Assembly: GCF_928097925.1 (NCBI RefSeq) | Contig: NZ_CAKMRI010000001.1 | Location: 310,001-374,000, forward strand | Length of the DNA: 64,000 bases | Direction of reading: 5' to 3' | Origin: Mediannikoviicoccus vaginalis | Lineage (GTDB): Bacteria; Bacillota; Clostridia; Tissierellales; Peptoniphilaceae | Shown: piece by piece, positions 48,042 to 57,010 of the stretch | Layout of the letters: every line of letters starts with the position of its first letter | Numbering within the stretch: the stretch's first letter is position 1 | Position numbers and translations under genes: made by a program | The notes under the pieces: generated by a model | What the model saw: the letters and a program-made list of their open reading frames with translations, nothing else | Databases searched by the model: none | What the model was told of the DNA's origin: nothing

Positions 48042-48960
48042 CTATATCCCTCAAAATATACTCGGCTATCTTTTCAAAATCGTAGCCATATTTCTCTATG
48101 TCAATCCAATTTATCCTATTATCTCTTCTGAACCATGTGTATTGCCTTTTTGCAAGTCTTCTAGAGTTTCTTTTAAGAAGTCTTAACATTTCATCATAAT
48201 CGGTTTTATTTTCTAAATAATCTACAACCTCTTTGTATCCGATTCCCTTGAATGAAATAGAATTTTTATCATATTTTGAAATTAATGACTCTACTTCTTT
48301 TAAAAGACCTTCATCAATCATTTCGTCAACCCTATGGTTTATTCTTTCATAAAGCTTTGATCTTTCTTCTTCCAAACAATAGATATGAAAGTTATAATCT
48401 TTATTCTCTTCTCTAAAATTATCATTTTTTTCAGAGTATTTAAGGCCCGTCGTATGATTATACTCAATAGCCCTAATAATTCTTTTAATATTATTTCCAT
48501 GTATTGTCTGAAGTGAGTTAGGATCCTTTGATTTGAGTAAATCTAAAAGAGCTTGAGATCCTTTCTCTTCATATATTCTCCAAAGTTTATTTCTATATTC
48601 TTCATTTGGCTCTTCATTACCAAATTCAAGTTTGTAAACTAAGGAGTTTATATATAGTCCTGTACCTCCAACAACAATAGGAGTTTGTCCTTTTAATAAT
48701 AAATTGTCAATTATTTGAAAAGCATCTTCTTGAAAGTTTGATACATTGTACTCTTCATCAGGATTTACAACGTCAATTAAATAGTGCTTTATATCGTCTT
48801 GAATTTCTCTACTTACTTTTGCAGTTCCTATGTCCATTCCTCTGTATATTTGCATAGAATCTGCTGAAATTATTTTACTTTTGAGTTTATTTGCCAAGAT
48901 TAATGATAGCTTGGTCTTCCCTACTCCCGTTGGACCAACAATTAAAATTACGTCTTTCAT
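48034..48960 (-). CDS. miaA: tRNA dimethylallyltransferase
   Basis: MiaA adds the isopentenyl group to A37 of UNN-reading tRNAs, the substrate later used by MiaB. P-loop VGPTGVGKTKLS, SADSMQIYRGMDIGTAK, VGGTGLYINSL and the C-terminal KRQYTWFRRDNRINW are all present. The 308-residue length is usual. The ATG overlaps the mutL stop as TAATG, with GAGGG upstream. Confidence 0.97.
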   Translation of the reverse strand: MKDVILIVGPTGVGKTKLSLILANKLKSKIISADSMQIYRGMDIGTAKVSREIQDDIKHYLIDVVNPDEEYNVSNFQEDAFQIIDNLLLKGQTPIVVGGTGLYINSLVYKLEFGNEEPNEEYRNKLWRIYEEKGSQALLDLLKSKDPNSLQTIHGNNIKRIIRAIEYNHTTGLKYSEKNDNFREENKDYNFHIYCLEEERSKLYERINHRVDEMIDEGLLKEVESLISKYDKNSISFKGIGYKEVVDYLENKTDYDEMLRLLKRNSRRLAKRQYTWFRRDNRINWIDIEKYGYDFEKIAEYILRDIDE

Positions 48961-49463
48961 TATTTGACCCTCAAAAATAGTTTTTCAAGTTCATTTTTAC
49001 TAACTTCTATTATAGTTGGTCGTCCATGTGGACAAGTTAGAGGATTTTCGCATTGTAAAAGTTGTTGTAAAAGTCCTTCAAGTTCCAAGTTCGACATAAA
49101 GTCTCCTGATTTAACAGATGCTTTACAAGACATAGAAATTATCTTATTAATAATTTCTGAATCATCAAAGCTGTTAATATCATCATTTAACCTATCCAAT
49201 ATATTTGTAAAAAGATCTCCTGTTTTTGGAATTTCTAAAATTTCAGGAAGTCCTCTTATTATAAGTGTATCGTTGCTAAATGCATCAACTTCAAAACCTA
49301 AATCATAGAACATATTAGAGAATTTCTTATATAAATCAATTTCTTCACTTGTAACAGTAATTAAAATTGGACTTATGAGTTGTTGACTAGCAACTTCTTT
49401 TTTCTCATATAAATTTAGAAATTTTTCAAAATTTATTCTTTCATGTGCAGCATGTTGATCCAT
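48960..49463 (-). CDS. mutL: MutL, C-terminal endonuclease/dimerisation part in a shifted frame
   Basis: This frame carries the whole MutL endonuclease domain. The metal motif DQHA-x2-E-x4-E begins at residue 2, followed by SCKASVKSGD and CPHGRPT near the end. It is in the -1 frame relative to the N-terminal part. Upstream of the ATG the frame stays open back to the A10 tract, reading IGTIFKTYNIFQSLTEDK, which is normal MutL sequence. The gene is therefore one ORF broken at 49536-49545. The ATG at 49463 overlaps the stop of the N-terminal part, so separate translation by reinitiation is also possible. Confidence 0.88.
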   Translation of the reverse strand: MDQHAAHERINFEKFLNLYEKKEVASQQLISPILITVTSEEIDLYKKFSNMFYDLGFEVDAFSNDTLIIRGLPEILEIPKTGDLFTNILDRLNDDINSFDDSEIINKIISMSCKASVKSGDFMSNLELEGLLQQLLQCENPLTCPHGRPTIIEVSKNELEKLFLRVK

Positions 49464-50848
49464 TAGTATAATCTTATCTTCTGTAAGAGATTGAAAAATA
49501 TTATAGGTTTTGAAAATAGTCCCAATATATTGATATTTTTTTTTTCTTTACTTGATTCACTAAAATAACTTATATTGTCAATTTCAATATCTTCTTCATC
49601 TTCAATTTCATTTTTAGTAAAATCATCAGAAGGCATATATTTCTCTTCTATGACAACGTCATATTTAGCATCCAGGTCTGAAATGGTAGAATCTTCTTCA
49701 TTGTTAGAACAATTTTCAAAGTTTGTAATACTATGGATACCATTAAAGTTTAAACCTTTTTCTTCATCTGAATCAGAATATCTATTTAGTAAATCTTTAA
49801 GGTCATTATTATAAAGCTTTGGAACTTCTTCGTCCTTATCCTGTACAGATAAGTTTAATAGATTCTTGCTTTCATTTAAAATTCTAGGCAATTCTTTATT
49901 AATCGAATTTTTAATATCATCTAAAATAACAATAGAAACTTTTTCTTTATTTGGATGAATATTTACATCAATAAGATTTGGTTTTATATCAAAAAATAAT
50001 TGAAAAGCTGGAAATCTTCCATTAGGTATTAATGAACCATAGGCTTTTTCTATTGCATTTGAAATATCTGAGTTTTTTACGTATCTTCCATTGATATAAA
50101 TATATTCCATGGACCTATTGGAACGGTAATATCTATTATTTGATATATAGCCCTTGATGCTAAAATCCTTTTTATCAATATCAACTTCTAAAAGCTCTTT
50201 TGTAAATTCAAATCCAAAAAGCTCTGATAGATTGGATTTTAAACCTTGACCCTTAATAGTTCTAAAAATTTCTTTATCATCCTTTACATAAGTAAATCCA
50301 ATATCATTATTACCTATAGCAAGTCGATACATAATTGAAGTTATAGCATTGGATTCTGATATTGTTGAACTTAAAAACCTCTTTCGAACAGGTATGTTGT
50401 AAAACAAATCTTCAACAATTATAGAAGTACCATTATTTTTTGCAATATCACTATGTGAAACCAGTTGTGATGACTCAAATATAAAAGAAGATCCTATATC
50501 GTCATCTTTAGTTTTTGTTTCTATAGTGGTTTTGGAAATGGAAGTTATACTTGCTAGAGCTTCACCTCTAAAACCAAGAGAAGATATATTATAAAGATCG
50601 TTAAAGTTATCAAGTTTTGAAGTAGCATGTCTTTTTACTGCAACTTCTACTTCTGACTTTGAAATTCCGCATCCATTATCTGTAACTTTTATATAATTCA
50701 ATCCACCTTCAGAAATTTCAACTTTAATTTCAGTGGCCTTTGCATCTATTGAGTTTTCAACAAGTTCTTTAACTACAGAAAAAGGTCTTTCAATAACTTC
50801 TCCTGCAGCAATCTTTTGAATTGTGTCTTTTGAAAGTATTTTTATCAT
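49463..50848 (-). CDS. mutL: MutL, N-terminal ATPase part, ending after a frameshift
   Basis: MutL links MutS mismatch recognition to strand incision. The GHKL ATPase is intact: KIAAGEVIERP, VKELVENSIDA, DNGCGIS and LGFRGEALASI; a transducer domain and an acidic linker follow. About 435 residues are in frame. At a run of ten A (49536-49545 as T on the plus strand) the frame leaves the MutL path and ends after 26 foreign residues. Adding one A, or a -1 slip, restores a product near 628 residues, the normal length. Alternatives are a sequencing error, a real inactivating mutation, or slippage-based expression. Confidence 0.9.
   Translation of the reverse strand: MIKILSKDTIQKIAAGEVIERPFSVVKELVENSIDAKATEIKVEISEGGLNYIKVTDNGCGISKSEVEVAVKRHATSKLDNFNDLYNISSLGFRGEALASITSISKTTIETKTKDDDIGSSFIFESSQLVSHSDIAKNNGTSIIVEDLFYNIPVRKRFLSSTISESNAITSIMYRLAIGNNDIGFTYVKDDKEIFRTIKGQGLKSNLSELFGFEFTKELLEVDIDKKDFSIKGYISNNRYYRSNRSMEYIYINGRYVKNSDISNAIEKAYGSLIPNGRFPAFQLFFDIKPNLIDVNIHPNKEKVSIVILDDIKNSINKELPRILNESKNLLNLSVQDKDEEVPKLYNNDLKDLLNRYSDSDEEKGLNFNGIHSITNFENCSNNEEDSTISDLDAKYDVVIEEKYMPSDDFTKNEIEDEEDIEIDNISYFSESSKEKKNINILGLFSKPIIFFNLLQKIRLY
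49536..49545 (-). repeat. A10 homopolymer at the mutL frame break
   Basis: Ten consecutive A on the coding strand, preceded by AGTAAAG and followed by TATCAATAT. Eight or eleven A would keep mutL in frame. The tract lies in the poorly conserved linker between the ATPase and endonuclease domains. Confidence 0.95.
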
Positions 50849-50853
50849 AGTAC

Positions 50854-53439
50854 CTACAAATCCTTAGCTTCTTTAATTATTTCATCTAATTTTGTCAATG
50901 CTTGCATAGGGGTAAGCATATTTACATTAACATTTCTAATTTTATCAATAAAAATCTCATATGAGGAGTCAACTTCTTCGTGACTCATATCAAAAAGAGA
51001 TTCTTCTATAATTTCTGAATCATTTTCTCTTTCTCTCTCAATATTTGAAAGTATCTTTTGGGCTCTATTTGTAAGCTCAAGTGGTAAACCGGCTATTTTA
51101 GCTACCTCAATACCATAAGATCTATTTGATTTTCCTTCCACAATTTTTCTTAGGAATACAATGCCATCTTTATTTTCTTGAATTTTAACCTTCAAGTTAA
51201 TAATATTATCCATTTTTCCTTCAAGCTCTGTCAATTCATGATAATGTGTGGCAAATAGAGTTTTTGCTTTAATTTTCTTGCTAATATATTCAAGTACTGC
51301 CCAAGCTATACTTAGTCCATCAAAAGTGCTTGTACCTCTTCCAACTTCATCTAGAATTAAAAGGCTATCCTTAGTTGAGTTTTTTATAATATTACTAACT
51401 TCATTCATCTCAACCATAAAGGTACTTTCTCCCTTATATAGATTGTCCGATGCACCAATACGAGTAAATATTTTGTCCACAATGGATATATTTGCTTCAT
51501 CAGCAGGAACAAATGAACCTATTTGTGCCATTATCACAATTATTGCTATCTGTCTTAAATAAGTTGACTTACCGCTCATATTCGGTCCAGTAAGTATTTG
51601 GATGTCATTGTATCCTAAGCCTATAGTAGTGTCATTGCTTATAAAATTCTCTAAACCTATAGAATTTTCAACAATGGGATGTCTTCCACCACTTATTTGT
51701 ATAAGGCCTATATTGTTTAAATTTGGCCTAACATATTTATTTTCATATGCGACAATTGCAAGGGAATTGAATACATCTATTTCAGATATTATTTTTGATG
51801 TTTCCTTTATACGATTAATACAATCAAGTATTTCAAGTCTAATTCTATTAAATATCTCATATTCTAGGTTTACTATTTCAGAATCTGAACTTAAAATCAT
51901 GTTTTCAATTTCCTTGAGTTCAGGAGTAATAAACCTTTCAGAATTAGTCAAAGTTTGTTTTCTTTCAAAATAATCTGGAACAAATTTTAAATTGCTTTTT
52001 GTTACATCTATAAAATATCCTAATTTTTTATTAAATACGACTTTTAAATTCTTTATTCCTGTTTCTTCTTTGAGCTCTATCTCGTATTCAATTAATCTTT
52101 TCTTTCCTTTTATTCTATTATCTCTAACTTCATCTAGATGTGCATCAAATCCAACTTTTATAATATTACCTTCTGTAATTAATATTGGTGGTTCTTCTAC
52201 AATGGAATTATTTAATAGTTCATAGATATCAGTCAATGTGTCTAACTTGTCAACCATTGATTTTAAGACTTTACTGTCATTTTCTAAAATAACTCTTTTT
52301 ATTTCTGGAAGTTTTTCAATAGAAATTTTTAAAGAAACTAAGTCTCTAGCATTAGCTCTTCCAAAGGATAATTTTCCAATAAGTCTTTCCAAATCATATA
52401 TCTCTTTTAATAAATTCGATATATTATTTTGTAAGGCTCTAGAATTGTAAAAAGAGTTTACTATTTCCTGTCTATTGATAATTTCTTTTTTATCCATCAA
52501 TGGCCTCTCTAGTAGACTATGGAGAAGCCTACTTCCCATAGATGTAGAGGTCTTATTTAATATTGAATAAAGTGAACCTCTTTTTGATTCCGTTGATAGA
52601 TTCTTATGAATTTCTAAGTTTATAATTGTATGAGAATCAATGTTCAAATATTTATCTACTTCAAAATAATATGCGTTTTTAATATGCGTTAAGTTTTCAC
52701 TTCTATAATTATAAATGTAACTTAATAGCATGCTTATAGCTTTGAAGCTTTTTAAATCTTTTAATTCAGAGGTAATTTCCTTTTCATTTATAATTTTCAA
52801 ATGCTCATCTGTATCGATATTTTCTGAAGTAGTTAAGGTAATGTTATTTAACTCAGCTAAGTTACTTAAAAAGTCCTGCGAAAAGGCTTTATTCTCATTA
52901 TAGATAATTTCTGATGGACTTACTTTTATCATTTCATTTTCTATCTTTTTTTCTAATTCTTCATAATTGGAATATCTGATTTTAGTGAAATGAATATTTC
53001 CATCTAATATATCAGAATATGCTAAAGTTACTATATTATCATCAAAGTAAATGGCCATTAAATAGTTAAAATCAGAAGAATCTGTCGATTCTTTATTAAT
53101 TATTGTGCCAGGTGTTACCTTGTCAATTATCCCTCTTTTAACTATTCCCTTTGCCTCTTTTGGATCTTCTAATTGCTCACATATTGCAACTTTGTAGCCT
53201 TTTTCCACAAGTTTTGATATATAGGTATCAGCAACATGATATGGAATTCCACACATAGGACATTTTTGATTATTACCACAATCTCTTTTAGTTAAGGCTA
53301 TTTCAAGCTCTCTTGAAGCTGTTATAGCATCATCAAAGAACATTTCATAAAAATCTCCCAGTCTAAAAAATAGAATACAATCTTTATTCTCTTCTTTTAC
53401 TTTCATATACTGTTGCATCATTGGAGTTAAATTTTCCAT
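50854..53439 (-). CDS. mutS: DNA mismatch-recognition protein MutS
   Basis: MutS binds mispairs and signals to MutL. The mismatch-binding Phe-x-Glu motif is in GDFYEMF near residue 30. The ATPase shows TGPNMSGKSTYLRQIA, and LLILDEVGRGTSTFDG is Walker B with its flank; FATHYHEL follows. The 861-residue length is normal, and no break is seen. AAGGTGATATA precedes the ATG. mutL follows 5 bases later. Confidence 0.98.
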   Translation of the reverse strand: MENLTPMMQQYMKVKEENKDCILFFRLGDFYEMFFDDAITASRELEIALTKRDCGNNQKCPMCGIPYHVADTYISKLVEKGYKVAICEQLEDPKEAKGIVKRGIIDKVTPGTIINKESTDSSDFNYLMAIYFDDNIVTLAYSDILDGNIHFTKIRYSNYEELEKKIENEMIKVSPSEIIYNENKAFSQDFLSNLAELNNITLTTSENIDTDEHLKIINEKEITSELKDLKSFKAISMLLSYIYNYRSENLTHIKNAYYFEVDKYLNIDSHTIINLEIHKNLSTESKRGSLYSILNKTSTSMGSRLLHSLLERPLMDKKEIINRQEIVNSFYNSRALQNNISNLLKEIYDLERLIGKLSFGRANARDLVSLKISIEKLPEIKRVILENDSKVLKSMVDKLDTLTDIYELLNNSIVEEPPILITEGNIIKVGFDAHLDEVRDNRIKGKKRLIEYEIELKEETGIKNLKVVFNKKLGYFIDVTKSNLKFVPDYFERKQTLTNSERFITPELKEIENMILSSDSEIVNLEYEIFNRIRLEILDCINRIKETSKIISEIDVFNSLAIVAYENKYVRPNLNNIGLIQISGGRHPIVENSIGLENFISNDTTIGLGYNDIQILTGPNMSGKSTYLRQIAIIVIMAQIGSFVPADEANISIVDKIFTRIGASDNLYKGESTFMVEMNEVSNIIKNSTKDSLLILDEVGRGTSTFDGLSIAWAVLEYISKKIKAKTLFATHYHELTELEGKMDNIINLKVKIQENKDGIVFLRKIVEGKSNRSYGIEVAKIAGLPLELTNRAQKILSNIERERENDSEIIEESLFDMSHEEVDSSYEIFIDKIRNVNVNMLTPMQALTKLDEIIKEAKDL

Positions 53440-53448
53440 TATATCACC

Positions 53449-54765
53449 TTATATTAATTCTCCGCTAAGTGAAAAAGAGTTATGACTATTAATTTTCACT
53501 TGAACCAGTTTTCCTATTAAGTCTTTAGGCCCTTCAAAATGAACAAGCTTATATCCTCTAGTTCTTCCCGTTAATATATCTTCGTTATTTTTGCTAGGTC
53601 CTTCAACTAATACTTCTACCGTCTCACCTAACATTTTTTCATTATTTTCATAAAATATTTGATACATCTCTTCTATTAGTCTGTCAAATCTTTTCTGACT
53701 TACATCCCTTGGTATTTGATCATCCATTGTAGCAGCCTTTGTGCCTTCTCTTTTACTATAGATAAAAGTAAATCCTTGGTCATATCTAACTTCTCTAACT
53801 ATTTTAAGAGTCTCTTCAAAGTCTTCCTCTGTTTCTCCAGGAAATCCAACAATAATATCCGTTGATAGAGTTATTTCAGGAATTTTATTCTTTAATTTTT
53901 TTACAAGATTTAAATAATCCTCTTGAGTATATTTTCTGTTCATTGCCTTTAACACTCTGTCTGATCCTGCTTGGAATGGTAGGTGTAGGTTTTCGCATAC
54001 TTTATCACATTCAGCCATTGCATCAATTAAATCATCTGATAGATCCTTTGGATGGCTAGTTAAAAATCGAATTCTTTCAATTCCATCAACCTTATTTATC
54101 ATTCTAAGTAAATCTGGAAAAGAACAAGCTGTGTCTAAATTCTTTCCATATGAATTTACATTTTGTCCAAGTAGAGTGACTTCTTTATAACCCTTATGTG
54201 CAAGTATTTTTATTTCTTCTAATATACTTTCCGGACTTCTACTAACTTCTCTTCCCCTTGCATAAGGTACTATGCAATAGGTACAAAAGTTGTTACATCC
54301 TGTCATAATATTTACATATCCTATAAAGTCATGGTCTCTATTTAAATTTGGTATTTCGTCAATTAAATCTGTCTCTGATATATCTACTACCATCTTACCA
54401 GTATTTAAATGTCTGTCTATAAGGTTAGGTAGCATAGAAATATTTTTAGTACCGAATATTATATCAACATGTCTGTATTTTTCTCTAATGACATCCCTTG
54501 CATCACCCGTTTGCATCATACATCCACAAACCGCAATAATCATGTCTGGTTTTTCTCCTTTAAGTCTTTTTAAAGCACCAAGTTGTCCATAAACTTTAAG
54601 CTCTGCATTTTCTCTAACAAGACATGTATTGTATATAATAAAATCCGACTCTTCTAAATCTTCAGTTCGCTCGTATCCTAGATTTTCTAAAATATATCTA
54701 ATCCTTTCAGAGTCATGTTCATTCATTTGACATCCATAAGTTATTATAGTGTATTTCTTTTTCAT
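53449..54765 (-). CDS. miaB: tRNA-2-methylthio-N6-dimethylallyladenosine synthase
   Basis: MiaB methylthiolates i6A37, completing the modification begun by MiaA. The N-terminal cluster cysteines are in YGCQMNEHDSER, NTCLVRENAE and CGCMMQ. The radical SAM motif is CNNFCTYCIVPYARGRE. The C-terminal TRAM domain carries LTGRTRGYKLVHF. The 438-residue length is typical. The miaB-mutS-mutL-miaA run is a common Firmicutes order. Confidence 0.97.
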   Translation of the reverse strand: MKKKYTIITYGCQMNEHDSERIRYILENLGYERTEDLEESDFIIYNTCLVRENAELKVYGQLGALKRLKGEKPDMIIAVCGCMMQTGDARDVIREKYRHVDIIFGTKNISMLPNLIDRHLNTGKMVVDISETDLIDEIPNLNRDHDFIGYVNIMTGCNNFCTYCIVPYARGREVSRSPESILEEIKILAHKGYKEVTLLGQNVNSYGKNLDTACSFPDLLRMINKVDGIERIRFLTSHPKDLSDDLIDAMAECDKVCENLHLPFQAGSDRVLKAMNRKYTQEDYLNLVKKLKNKIPEITLSTDIIVGFPGETEEDFEETLKIVREVRYDQGFTFIYSKREGTKAATMDDQIPRDVSQKRFDRLIEEMYQIFYENNEKMLGETVEVLVEGPSKNNEDILTGRTRGYKLVHFEGPKDLIGKLVQVKINSHNSFSLSGELI

Positions 54766-54770
54766 AAAAT

Positions 54771-55997
54771 CTACTCTTCAATTGCCTTTCTAATTAAATC
54801 ATATTTTTTTACAGGAAAGTCTATTTTTGTCTTAAATATCTCTTTAGCTCGCGGAACTACATTTACAACTTCTCCCTCAGCATTTGTCATTTCACCCATT
54901 ATAAACTTTTTGTATTTATATTCTGGTCCAAACACTTCAAGTTCATCTCCTGAAAATATTCTATTTCTCTGCTCAATTGTAGCTATTTTTGTACTCTTGT
55001 CATAGTCTAGAACTACACCTACAAAATCATAATTTCTAATATATGAGCTGGTTGTATAGAGCTGATCATGTTCATCTGGTTTTTTGAAAAAGAATCCAGT
55101 TGTAAAATCTCTGTGAGAAACTTTTTTTATTTCATCTAAAAGCTCTGTTGCTAATTCTTCTGTATAAGTTCCATTATAATAAGCATCTATGGCAAGTCTA
55201 TAGCTTCTAATTACTGTAGCAACATAATATAATGTCTTTACCCTTCCTTCAATCTTTAAGCTATCTACGTTGGCTTTAAAAAGTTCAGGAATATGCTTTA
55301 TCATACATAAATCTTTAGAGTTAAATATGAAGGTACCATTATCATCCTCCTCAATTGGATAATACTCACCAGGCCTTTTTTCTTCAACTAAGTTATATTT
55401 CCATCTACATGCCTGAGCACAGTCTCCCCTATTAGCATCTCTACCTGTCATGTAGTTACTTAGTAAACATCTTCCAGAGTAGGAAATGCACATAGCTCCA
55501 TGTACAAATACCTCAAGATCTACATCTGGTACTTCATTCTTTATATTTTCTATTTCTTCTAGTGATAGTTCCCTTGCAAGTACAATTCTCTTAACTCCCA
55601 TATTTTCCCAAAATCTAACGGTCTCATAATTTGTTACGGAAGCCTGAGTTGATAAATGTATTTCAATATCTTTACTTACAGACCTAATAACTGAATATAT
55701 ACCAGGATCTGATACAATAAGTGCATCTACCTTGCTATCTACAAGAAACTGTACATATTCTTTTAATCCTACTAAATCTTCATTATGTGGAATAATATTT
55801 AAAGTTATATAAATCTTCTTATTATTCTCATGAACAAACTCTATAGCTTCTAACAATTGCTCATTAGTGAAGTTTTTAGAAGCCTTTCTCATTCCAAATT
55901 CTGGACCAGCTAAGTAAACCGCATCTGCTCCATAATGAATTGCATATTTTAATTTTTCTAAATCCCCAGCTGGGGCAAGTAATTCTATTTTTTTCAA
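54771..55997 (-). CDS. Peptidase U32 family protein
   Basis: The protein starts KKIELLAPAGDLEKLKYAIHYGA and carries the U32 signature region EVFVHGAMCISYSGRCLLS with the cysteines of GDCAQACRW. Related RlhA/TrhP proteins hydroxylate rRNA or tRNA in partnership with iron-sulfur chemistry, so RNA modification is likelier than proteolysis. The start is a TTG at 55997 with GAGGAG upstream; no ATG fits. The length is 408 residues. The site between an O-methyltransferase gene and miaB is typical; in this neighbourhood U32 proteins have been tied to tRNA U34 hydroxylation together with an O-methyltransferase. Confidence 0.9.
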   Translation of the reverse strand: MKKIELLAPAGDLEKLKYAIHYGADAVYLAGPEFGMRKASKNFTNEQLLEAIEFVHENNKKIYITLNIIPHNEDLVGLKEYVQFLVDSKVDALIVSDPGIYSVIRSVSKDIEIHLSTQASVTNYETVRFWENMGVKRIVLARELSLEEIENIKNEVPDVDLEVFVHGAMCISYSGRCLLSNYMTGRDANRGDCAQACRWKYNLVEEKRPGEYYPIEEDDNGTFIFNSKDLCMIKHIPELFKANVDSLKIEGRVKTLYYVATVIRSYRLAIDAYYNGTYTEELATELLDEIKKVSHRDFTTGFFFKKPDEHDQLYTTSSYIRNYDFVGVVLDYDKSTKIATIEQRNRIFSGDELEVFGPEYKYKKFIMGEMTNAEGEVVNVVPRAKEIFKTKIDFPVKKYDLIRKAIEE

Positions 55998-56033
55998 TCT
56001 AAACTCCTCATCAAAACAATATCCTATAAGAGA

Positions 56034-56675
56034 TTAAATCTTATAGGATATTGACATTCCATCATCTATAGGTATAATTGACGTTTTGTATTCCTCTAAA
56101 TTCGAAATATATTCAAGGAACTCATTTAATCTTTTGACGATAGTTATTTTTCTATGACGTTTTGTAAGTGCCTCTTCATCACATACCATACCTTTAAAAA
56201 GTACGTTGTCACATACAATAATACCTTTATCATTTATCAATTTCATAGACTCTTCAAAATACTTTAGATACTGTCCCTTTGCTGCATCTATAAATATCAT
56301 GTCAAATTTTTCGTCACAATCTAATAGATATTCATAGGCATCACATTGAACGACATCAACACTATCACTAAACTCAAAATCCATTATATTTTTTTTAGCA
56401 ATTTCAACCATTTTTTTATTTTTTTCTAAAGTTATTATTTTAGCATCTCTATATGCTAGATTCATAATAATGGATGAATAGCCTATTGCTGTTCCAAGTT
56501 CCAAAATCCTTTTAGGTTTTTGCAAACTAACAATAACATTTAAAAAGTTGGCCACTTCAGCTTCAATTATTGGAACATGGTTTTCTTTAGCATATTTTTC
56601 TAGCTCCAATAGCTTTGAATCTTTTGTACTTGATAAAGATCTTATATAATTTTCGACATTTGAATCTACTATCAT
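56034..56675 (-). CDS. SAM-dependent O-methyltransferase, TrmR-like
   Basis: This class I methyltransferase has the COMT-like ILELGTAIGYSSI (SAM loop), FDMIFIDAAKGQY and VCDNVLF. The 213-residue length and position beside a U32 gene match TrmR, which methylates 5-hydroxyuridine 34 of tRNA to 5-methoxyuridine in Bacillus. The assignment is by family and neighbourhood. It overlaps the YlbF-like gene by one base and lies 36 bases before the U32 gene. Confidence 0.8.
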   Translation of the reverse strand: MIVDSNVENYIRSLSSTKDSKLLELEKYAKENHVPIIEAEVANFLNVIVSLQKPKRILELGTAIGYSSIIMNLAYRDAKIITLEKNKKMVEIAKKNIMDFEFSDSVDVVQCDAYEYLLDCDEKFDMIFIDAAKGQYLKYFEESMKLINDKGIIVCDNVLFKGMVCDEEALTKRHRKITIVKRLNEFLEYISNLEEYKTSIIPIDDGMSISYKI

Positions 56676-57001
56676 TAATCTAATTTAATTTCCTCTTCAA
56701 TAGCTTGAAACACTTCTTGAAGTTTCATAGAAAAACTAGCTTCAGAAAACAAAAACCTACTAACTTCTGGATTTAAGGACAATATATTTTGTAAATTTTG
56801 AAGATTTTTAAAGTCTTCATCTGTAGCCTTATTCTCTTGTTTTTTTAATTCATAATCCAGAATTTTTCTTCTGAAGTCATCAATCATATCCTTGTTTTTT
56901 TCATCTTTATAAACTGTTTCATGTAATTTTTTATATTCTATAAACTCAGAGCTTTGTGCAAGCTCTTTGCCTATTTCAGTTGCTTTTGAAACTAAATCCA
57001 T
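56675..57001 (-). CDS. YlbF/YmcA-family regulator
   Basis: This small all-helical protein of 108 residues has the Com_YlbF pattern: VSKATEIGKELAQSSEFIEYK, an internal YKDEKNKDMIDDFRRK helix and a C-terminal LNPEVSRFLFSEASFS. YlbF and YmcA proteins act with YaaT to adjust RNase Y in Bacillus. Here the gene lies directly after rnjA, not near rny. Two ATGs are adjacent; 57001 has the better spacing (6 bases) from AGGAG than 57004. Confidence 0.82.
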   Translation of the reverse strand: MDLVSKATEIGKELAQSSEFIEYKKLHETVYKDEKNKDMIDDFRRKILDYELKKQENKATDEDFKNLQNLQNILSLNPEVSRFLFSEASFSMKLQEVFQAIEEEIKLD

Positions 57002-57010
57002 CATAATCTC

